From positions 1-11,036 of the forward strand of contig JAKPNC010000135.1 of NCBI GenBank assembly GCA_029548585.1: DNA of 11,036 nucleotides, read 5' to 3'. Made by a program: the position numbers and the translations under genes. Under the pieces are notes generated by a model. The model was given only the letters and a program-made list of their open reading frames with translations. It had not been told where the DNA came from and ran no database searches. Positions 5,537 through 11,036 of the stretch are shown in pieces. The stretch is from a bacterium (GTDB taxonomy: Bacteria; Ratteibacteria; UBA8468; B48-G9; JAFGKM01). The first letter of the stretch is position 1; each line of letters opens with the position of its first letter.

Positions 5537-6445
5537 TCAATCGAGTTCTTTCAGGAATACAGGCCTGCCTTCCACTTCACTCTTGTAAGCGGCTTCCATG
5601 AACTGCATCATCTCGAGAGTCTCATCGGCTTCCACGGGAGGCTTGCCCGTTTGGAAAAACGCCACTATCTGGTTCAGAAGCTGCGCGTAATAAGGCACCT
5701 TGCCCGTAGAGTTTACCCGCTTGAACTGTTTCTCTGCGAAGAGGGTTACCCCGTAACCGCAGGCATAGCCTCTTACACCCCTCACCGTACCTATCCTGCC
5801 GCTGTCCCAGACTCCCGTAACAAGGTGGGTTGTTTCGGTCTTTTCGCAGAAGACCTTGCTGCAGCCCGTGCCCATGAAGGAATAAAGCATCTCCAGCCCG
5901 TGGATACCGTACCAGAACAATCCCGGATTGGTTACTTCAAGGGACATGGGAGTGACGGCGTCCGCCCCCAGTATTCTCCCAAATTCTGTATCCTTTTTCG
6001 CCTCCAGCACGTCATAGTCAAACCTTAGAGAGGAAGAGGAGAACATGGGGCAGTCATTCTCCTTTGCAAGCCTGACTATCTCTTTTGCGTCGGCGTAATT
6101 TGCGGCAAGAGGTTTGTCTATGAATACAGGCTTTTTCGCCTTCAGGACGGGAGTCGCTTCTTTAAGATGCCTTCTTCCGTCAAGGCTTTCAAGGAGTATG
6201 ACATCGCACATGTTCAGCAATTCTTCCATTGAAGATACAAGTTTTACTCCCCATTTTTCAGACATGTCCTTCTTGTATCCCTCGACCCTCTCGTAGCTTG
6301 AAGGGATATCGGGACTGAAGGTGGGAAGCCCCGCGATAATATCGAGCCCTTTCACCCTGTTGGGAGATTCCACCTTGGTCAGTTCCGAGAAGCGTATGAG
6401 GTGGGATGTGTCAAAACCTATAATTCCAGCCTTTAAATCAGCCAT
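5537..6445 (-). CDS. Gfo/Idh/MocA-family oxidoreductase (302 aa)
   Basis: An NAD(P)-dependent oxidoreductase of the Gfo/Idh/MocA superfamily, which usually acts on sugars or cyclitols. The N-terminal Rossmann part starts KAGIIGFDTSH (5-15). The family's EKP motif appears as IDKPLA (109-114), with Asp for Glu and the Lys kept. The substrate domain has FWYGIHGLEML (177-187), with His182 as the likely catalytic His. The start ATG directly abuts the ispG stop. A full AGGAGG lies 6 bases upstream, inside the last ispG codons, so it is the last gene of the operon. At 302 residues it is short for the family but looks complete. The substrate cannot be told. Nothing in the sequence links it chemically to isoprenoid synthesis. 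Confidence 0.88.
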   Translation of the reverse strand: MADLKAGIIGFDTSHLIRFSELTKVESPNRVKGLDIIAGLPTFSPDIPSSYERVEGYKKDMSEKWGVKLVSSMEELLNMCDVILLESLDGRRHLKEATPVLKAKKPVFIDKPLAANYADAKEIVRLAKENDCPMFSSSSLRFDYDVLEAKKDTEFGRILGADAVTPMSLEVTNPGLFWYGIHGLEMLYSFMGTGCSKVFCEKTETTHLVTGVWDSGRIGTVRGVRGYACGYGVTLFAEKQFKRVNSTGKVPYYAQLLNQIVAFFQTGKPPVEADETLEMMQFMEAAYKSEVEGRPVFLKELD

Positions 6446-7510
6446 TTATTGCCTCCTTTTACCCGTAAAAGTCTTTACTATCTCTTCCATTAACCTTTCG
6501 ACTATCGAGCCTTCGCTATAACTGCCTATTATATTATTTTTTCTGAATAAAGCAAATTTTCCCTTCCCCCCGGCAATACCTATATCCGCCTGCCTGGCCT
6601 CTCCCGGGCCGTTCACGCTGCATCCCATCACGGCCACCTTAAGCCTCTTCACCTCGGGGTAACGGGTTTCAAGTTTTCTCACTCCCTTCTCCACCCTCGA
6701 CAGGACTCCGGCAAGCTCTACCCGCGTCCTCCCGCAGGTGGGACATGAGATAATCTCGGCGGAAAACCTCCTTAGCCCCGCCGCCTGAAGAACGGCCCTT
6801 CCAACCTTTATCTCCTTGTGGGAAGGCTCTGTCAGGGAAACCCTTATGGTATCTCCTATGCCTTCCAGCAACAGCGCGCCTATGCCGAGTATGGACTTGC
6901 TCTCGGCAAGATACCCCTTGCCGGCCTCGGTTATACCCAGGTGGAGAGGATAATCGCACGCCTCCGATATCTGCCTGTAGCACTCTATCGTCTCACGCAC
7001 CTGGGGAGTCTTAAGTGACAGAACGATATCGTGAAAATCCCTGTCCTGGAAAAACTTAAGGGTATCAAGGGCGGAGCTGACCATGCTCAAGGAGAGAGAT
7101 TTCTTAATTTTTACTGACCCGGAATTTATTCCTATCCTCATGGGGATCCCCCTGTCCGAAGCCTCCCTTATGATCTCCCCGAGATACCTCCTGCCCATGT
7201 TGTATGGATTAATCCTTATCTTGTCGGCTCCCTTTCTCATGGATAGAAGGGCAAGCCGGGGAAGATAATGGATGTCCGCGACGACCGGGACGGCGAAGCT
7301 CTTTCTCAGAACGGGTATCGATTCGGTATCCTTCTCGTCAAGAACGGCAACCCTTATGATCTCCGCGCCCGCAACCGTCATCCTCCTGAATTCCGCCAAA
7401 AGAGGCAGGATGTCCCCCGTCGGAACCTTTGTCATGCCCTGGACGGAGACCGGAGCTCCTCCTCCAATCTCAACGCTTCCAACCCGCACTTTCCTGGTCT
7501 TTTTTCTCAT
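6446..7510 (-). CDS. ispG: 4-hydroxy-3-methylbut-2-enyl diphosphate synthase (IspG/GcpE)
   Basis: Penultimate step of the MEP isoprenoid pathway: it reduces the cyclic diphosphate MEcPP to HMBPP with a [4Fe-4S] cluster. The ATG at 7510 gives 354 residues, normal for the single-TIM-barrel bacterial form. It begins with RKVRVGSVEIGGGAPVSVQG, as usual. Barrel segments include VPVVADIHY (74-82) and DKIRINPYNMG (96-106). The cluster ligands are Cys256 and Cys259 (CPTCGR) and Cys297 (GCSVNGPGEA), with catalytic Glu304. The frame extends upstream by 92 codons, but that part only shadows rseP. The ATG overlaps the rseP TGA by 4 bases (ATGA), a coupled start. The cluster is oxygen-sensitive and needs flavodoxin or ferredoxin electrons. 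Confidence 0.97.
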   Translation of the reverse strand: MRKKTRKVRVGSVEIGGGAPVSVQGMTKVPTGDILPLLAEFRRMTVAGAEIIRVAVLDEKDTESIPVLRKSFAVPVVADIHYLPRLALLSMRKGADKIRINPYNMGRRYLGEIIREASDRGIPMRIGINSGSVKIKKSLSLSMVSSALDTLKFFQDRDFHDIVLSLKTPQVRETIECYRQISEACDYPLHLGITEAGKGYLAESKSILGIGALLLEGIGDTIRVSLTEPSHKEIKVGRAVLQAAGLRRFSAEIISCPTCGRTRVELAGVLSRVEKGVRKLETRYPEVKRLKVAVMGCSVNGPGEARQADIGIAGGKGKFALFRKNNIIGSYSEGSIVERLMEEIVKTFTGKRRQ

Positions 7511-8586
7511 CTGGATCTCACAACATTTTCCAGGACCCTCACAACATCGTTCGCCGTCACGTAAAGGGCAAGGAAGATAAGGCATACGATACCCACATAC
7601 TGGATTATCTCGAGTGTCTTCTGTTTCGGAGTGACCCCCGTTATCCTTTCCACCAGTATCCCGAAAAGGTGGCCCCCGTCGAGAACAGGAAAGGGCATCA
7701 GGTTGATTACCCCGAGGTTGATGCTTATGAATGCCATGAAGTAGAGGAACTTCCCGAGCCCGTAATGGACTATCTCGGCGCCCCACTGGGCTATCCCGAT
7801 AGGGCCGGTAAGCTGTTTGGCGGAAACCTGCCGTGTAAAGAGCATCTTCATGGCCATGAAGATGCCGTAGATCATCCTTCCGAATTCCCTGCCGGCCCTT
7901 TGCACTGCACCGGGGAAATTGAATTTCTCTATCTTTTCCATGGGAGCGATACCGAGCTTAAAAACTTCTTGAACGGATTTGTCCCCGATCTCCCTGTACG
8001 GGGCGGGAGCGACGCTGAAAGAAAGAATTTCACCGCCACGCTTCACTTTCAGAATAACATCCGCCGTCTTATCTGCATCTATTGACTGCTTTATCTTCAT
8101 AAGAACATCCAACCACTCCCTGCACGGTTTTCCGTTTACTTCAAGAATCTCGTCGCCAACCCTGATCCCTGTTCCGGCGACAGGCATTTTTTCTTCAAAA
8201 GAACCTATTTTGGTACCATCGTATCCTGGAACCCCGAGCATGAAAACAGGTACGAGAAGAAGCACGCCGAGAAGGAGATTGTTCAGGGATCCGGCCGCTA
8301 TGACCTGCGCCCTGTGGCCCGGGCTCTTGCCCATGTATTCCCATTGTTCTATTTTTCCCTTATCCCCGTAGTCCTCCCCCGCCATCTTCACGAATCCGCC
8401 GAAAGGCAGAATGCTTACCTGGTATACGGTGTCTCCCTTTTTGCGGGAAAAAATCTTCGGGCCGAAACCGAGCGAGAACTTTTCGACCCTTATTCCCACC
8501 TTCTTGGCAAAGAAGAAATGGCCGGCCTCGTGAACGACAATGATTATGGAAAACATGACCAGTACCGCTATAATGGATAATATCAT
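7507..8586 (-). CDS. rseP: RIP metalloprotease RseP (site-2 protease family)
   Basis: An inner-membrane zinc protease that cuts substrates within the membrane, typically anti-sigma factors. The product is 359 residues from the ATG at 8586, which has AGGAG 5 bases upstream. An ATG 30 bases earlier overlaps the dxr end and lacks that support. The first membrane segment (2-18) runs into the zinc motif HEAGH (19-23). The second zinc ligand is Asp303 in VLDGGH (301-306), within a membrane segment at about 285-310. A PDZ domain is at about 125-195 (VGDEILEVNGKP). A further membrane helix is at about 98-120 and a C-terminal one at 328-345. The short tail and single PDZ fit Gram-positive and deep-branching forms; E. 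coli RseP has two PDZ domains. It lies between dxr and ispG, an arrangement seen in many bacteria. No rseA-like anti-sigma gene is nearby. Confidence 0.96.
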   Translation of the reverse strand: MILSIIAVLVMFSIIIVVHEAGHFFFAKKVGIRVEKFSLGFGPKIFSRKKGDTVYQVSILPFGGFVKMAGEDYGDKGKIEQWEYMGKSPGHRAQVIAAGSLNNLLLGVLLLVPVFMLGVPGYDGTKIGSFEEKMPVAGTGIRVGDEILEVNGKPCREWLDVLMKIKQSIDADKTADVILKVKRGGEILSFSVAPAPYREIGDKSVQEVFKLGIAPMEKIEKFNFPGAVQRAGREFGRMIYGIFMAMKMLFTRQVSAKQLTGPIGIAQWGAEIVHYGLGKFLYFMAFISINLGVINLMPFPVLDGGHLFGILVERITGVTPKQKTLEIIQYVGIVCLIFLALYVTANDVVRVLENVVRSR

Positions 8587-8599
8587 CTTTTCTCCTGTG

Positions 8600-9730
8600 T
8601 TAAGATGCGCCGGCAATCCCGGCAGCCTTCTCCTTGGCCCAACGGTCTATCTCGTATATATCCTCTATGCTCACCTCTGATCTGTAAGAATGCATAGAGA
8701 GGACCTTCTCGGTTATCTCGGGGATATGCCTGAAGCCAATCTTTCCCCTCAGGAAAAGGTTCACGGCTTCCTCGTTGGCGCTGTTCAGAACCACGGGAAA
8801 GGAACCCTTCTTTTCGATAGCCTCAAGGGCAAGGGAGAACCACCTCGAGCTTCTATCAGCAGGCTCAAGGGTAAAGCTCTTTATCTTTCCGAAATCTATC
8901 CTTTCCCATGAGGTATCCCTTCTCCCGGGATAGTCCATGACAAAGCTTATCGGGTACTTCATGTCGGGCATCGAGAAGATCCCCTTGACGGTGCCGTCAT
9001 CCATCTCGGCAAGCCCGTGTATGACGGCCTCGGGATGTATCAGGACGTCGAGCTTCCCGGGGGGCAGGGAAAAAAGGTAGTGCGCCTCTATCAGCTCGAA
9101 AGCCTTGTTGAACATGGTGGCGGAATCAACCGTTATCTTATCTCCCATGTTCCAGACGGGATGGGAAAGGACCTGGCTGACCGTGGGATTGGTTATCTTT
9201 TTCCCGTGAAAGGGGCCGCCTGAAGCGGTAAGGTAGACCTTCCTGATCCTTCGACGGTCCTCACCGAGAAGGGCCTGGAATATGGCGTTATGTTCGCTGT
9301 CCACGGGCAGGACCACCGCGCTGCTTTTCTCCATCATTCTGCCGACAATGGATCCCGCCACCACCATTATCTCCTTGGTGGCAAGGCCTATTCTCTGTCC
9401 GTTTTCGAGCGAACGGATGAAGGCGTTGAGGGTAACGATTCCCGGGATGGCGTAGATCACAAGATCTATGCCCGGGAGTGAAACGATCTCTTCAAGGCCT
9501 TCCCGGCCGTAGAAGAAAGATGTTTTGCCGAACCTCTCCACGAAACCTGCATCCCGTTCCTGCATGTATGCGAAGGATGGCAGGAATTCTTCCAGCTGGA
9601 GGGCGAACGTCTCCCTGTTGTTCCGGCACGCAAGGCCCAGGACATTCCACTCTCCGGCTTTCCGCCGAACCACCTCCAGCACGTTCTTGCCCACGGTACC
9701 CGTGCTTCCGAGTATCACGATATTTTTCAC
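8600..9730 (-). CDS. dxr: 1-deoxy-D-xylulose 5-phosphate reductoisomerase (Dxr/IspC)
   Basis: First committed step of the MEP pathway: it converts DXP to MEP with NADPH and a divalent metal, and is the fosmidomycin target. The NADPH site is GSTGTVGKNVLE (8-19). Metal ligands are Asp144, Glu146 (LPVDSEHN) and Glu212 (NKAFELIEA). The flexible-loop region has SHPVWNMGDKI with His190. IHPEAVIHG (231-239) and the C-terminal helices are present. At 376 residues it is of normal length. The usual ANKE motif reads ATKE (117-120), keeping the Lys and Glu. The start is GTG at 9730, with GGGAGG only 3 bases upstream. rseP follows 13 bases after its stop. Confidence 0.97.
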   Translation of the reverse strand: MKNIVILGSTGTVGKNVLEVVRRKAGEWNVLGLACRNNRETFALQLEEFLPSFAYMQERDAGFVERFGKTSFFYGREGLEEIVSLPGIDLVIYAIPGIVTLNAFIRSLENGQRIGLATKEIMVVAGSIVGRMMEKSSAVVLPVDSEHNAIFQALLGEDRRRIRKVYLTASGGPFHGKKITNPTVSQVLSHPVWNMGDKITVDSATMFNKAFELIEAHYLFSLPPGKLDVLIHPEAVIHGLAEMDDGTVKGIFSMPDMKYPISFVMDYPGRRDTSWERIDFGKIKSFTLEPADRSSRWFSLALEAIEKKGSFPVVLNSANEEAVNLFLRGKIGFRHIPEITEKVLSMHSYRSEVSIEDIYEIDRWAKEKAAGIAGAS

Positions 9731-9743
9731 AATCCTCCCGCTG

Positions 9744-10979
9744 TCAGGACTTCATTATGTCCGTGATTTCCAGCATCGACAGGTTCCTGACATCAGTCTC
9801 TGACGGGGCAGAGCTCCACTTTGCAAGTCCGGTTTCTGAAATCATGCATCCTTTACCGTAACATTGGTCGAGAATATCGTTCATGCCGGCAACCGACACC
9901 TGGACATCCCCGTCCGGACGGGTATTTTCTGAAATGTATTCGCCGGGTATTTTCAACACCGAAGCGGCCTTATGGACCCCGTTGACCACGAGGGTCTGAG
10001 CCCGGGCAATCTCAATGCCGCACACGGGTATATCCCTTTCTCCTTTCAGCCATCTTGCCACCTGGACGAAAGGATTGACCGGCCGGGCATCGTCCGGGAG
10101 AAAAGTCTCCCCTTCCATGGAGAAGCCGGTTTTCCACGACTTGTCTTTTGCGGCGTAATCAACACTCAGGCTCTTTTTTTCTCCCTCGATTCTTATGAGG
10201 GGGCCTTTTGTGCTTTCACAGGCATGGGAAGCCGTCCATACTATCTCCACGCCCTCCCCGGTAATGATCCTTGAAGAGACCGTGTCCGCTGACTCTATCT
10301 CGTTGGCCCTGTAAAGCTCGGCCTGAACGGATACGGGAACGGCGCTTTTGCCTGGCTCGCTCCCGGCAAGGAAAAGCGCCAGGTTGATATAATGGGCACA
10401 GGCGTTGTTCATGGGAGAATCGAGAACAATGGTCCCGTTGGCCACGAGCTTCCCTGCCCACTGGTTCCTGTTGAAGTAAGACCTGGACCTGGGCCACTCC
10501 GCAACGACAACCATCTTTTTTACCCTGCCTATATCTCCGGCGAGGAGCTTCCTTTTCAGTTCCCATATTATTGGCTGAAAACAGAGCTGGTACCCTATGA
10601 AGAGCTTTTTCCCGGAGGCCTTCTCGGCCATGGAAAGGGCGTCCGCATCCTGTATGGCGCCCGTAACCGGTTTTTCGAGGTAGACGGGAAATCCGGCTTC
10701 CAGGGCCCTGGCCGCCATGGGCACATGAAGGGGTATCCCGACCGGAAGGGTAATGCAATCAAGGGAATCCTTCATGGCAAGCAGTTCCTCGTAGCCATCC
10801 CTGAGCTTAACCCCCCTTGCCTCAAGTTCAAGGGCCAGCTTCTCGTTATTCTGCCTCATGTAGGCAAGAACTGCCGTAAGCTCAACAGGCTGTCCCGAAT
10901 CCTGGGCCGCCAGTATCTGTCCTATATGGCTGCGAGAGTAACCCATTATCCCGACAACTCCAAACCTTGTTCTGTCCAT
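9744..10979 (-). CDS. Gfo/Idh/MocA-family oxidoreductase (411 aa)
   Basis: A second NAD(P)-dependent oxidoreductase of the Gfo/Idh/MocA superfamily, only distantly like the one at 5537-6445. The Rossmann part starts RFGVVGIMGYSRSHIGQ (5-21), with the family motif LEKPVTG (101-107). The substrate domain has WAGKL (174-178) and DSPMNNACAHYINL (187-200), with Asp187 and His197 as catalytic candidates. The C-terminal region of about 100 residues is longer than usual. I chose the ATG at 10979, with AGGAG 5 bases upstream. GTG at 11000, with GGAGG 9 bases upstream, is a real alternative giving 418 residues. dxr follows 13 bases after the stop, so it is probably co-transcribed. The substrate is unknown. 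Confidence 0.9.
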   Translation of the reverse strand: MDRTRFGVVGIMGYSRSHIGQILAAQDSGQPVELTAVLAYMRQNNEKLALELEARGVKLRDGYEELLAMKDSLDCITLPVGIPLHVPMAARALEAGFPVYLEKPVTGAIQDADALSMAEKASGKKLFIGYQLCFQPIIWELKRKLLAGDIGRVKKMVVVAEWPRSRSYFNRNQWAGKLVANGTIVLDSPMNNACAHYINLALFLAGSEPGKSAVPVSVQAELYRANEIESADTVSSRIITGEGVEIVWTASHACESTKGPLIRIEGEKKSLSVDYAAKDKSWKTGFSMEGETFLPDDARPVNPFVQVARWLKGERDIPVCGIEIARAQTLVVNGVHKAASVLKIPGEYISENTRPDGDVQVSVAGMNDILDQCYGKGCMISETGLAKWSSAPSETDVRNLSMLEITDIMKS

Positions 10980-11036
10980 CTTCTCTCCTTTCATATTCAC
11001 CTGGTTATACCTCCAAATCTTCTTTTCCTCTTCTGG
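10980..11036 (-). other. Upstream edge: two ribosome sites and possible end of another gene
   Basis: The minus strand carries GGAGG at 11014-11010 (for GTG 11000) and AGGAG at 10989-10985 (for ATG 10979). One of the other two frames stops with TAA at 11007-11005 and the second with TGA at 10999-10997. Either could be the 3' end of an upstream operon gene outside the window. No promoter is visible in these 57 bases, so the operon may start further upstream. Confidence 0.35.

Noticed and set aside
7511..7786. Upstream extension of the ispG frame by 92 codons
   Set aside because: The added residues resemble no IspG and lie wholly within rseP in another frame. The ATGA overlap and the canonical N-terminus fix the start at 7510.
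1..11036. CRISPR array or insertion sequence
   Set aside because: No regularly spaced repeats of CRISPR length and no transposase gene are seen on either strand.

Overview
The window holds two blocks of DNA that differ in base composition and translation signals. All recognised genes are on the minus strand. Positions 1 to about 4254 are AT-rich and carry a type I restriction-modification operon. It reads hsdM, then a RhuM-Fic fusion gene, a small PD-(D/E)XK nuclease gene, and hsdS, which runs off the left edge. No hsdR or integrase gene is visible. Positions about 4255 to 11036 are GC-richer and look like the host chromosome.

The two blocks meet inside a tRNA gene. The 5' part of a tRNA-Arg with anticodon CCU (4255-4296, minus strand) follows the normal cloverleaf through the anticodon loop. 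It stops matching in the 3' side of the anticodon stem, and no T-arm or 3' acceptor strand follows. Beside it, on the AT-rich side, are three GTCCAT repeats on one helical face (4078-4126), which resemble arm-type sites of a tyrosine recombinase. I read this as one end of an integrated island carrying the restriction system.

The chromosomal side begins with a Thi4-type thiazole synthase gene of the sulfide-dependent (His) type. It is preceded by a leader with two mutually exclusive hairpins and a GC-rich repeat region. Upstream lies a tightly packed operon, in transcription order: a Gfo/Idh/MocA oxidoreductase, dxr, rseP, ispG and a second Gfo/Idh/MocA oxidoreductase. The spacing runs from a 4-base overlap to 13 bases, and most starts have strong Shine-Dalgarno sites. 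dxr and ispG encode two steps of the MEP isoprenoid pathway. rseP encodes a site-2 membrane protease that often sits next to dxr.

The host is a bacterium using the MEP pathway. The anaerobe-type Thi4 and the two Gfo/Idh genes of a style common in Omnitrophota, Lentisphaerae, Planctomycetes and Verrucomicrobia suggest an anaerobic member of that broad group. That placement is a guess from gene style only. The most interesting part is the island: a type I methylase/specificity operon with two embedded accessory genes, a Doc-like Fic protein and a small nuclease, expressed from a promoter that predicts a leaderless hsdM mRNA.
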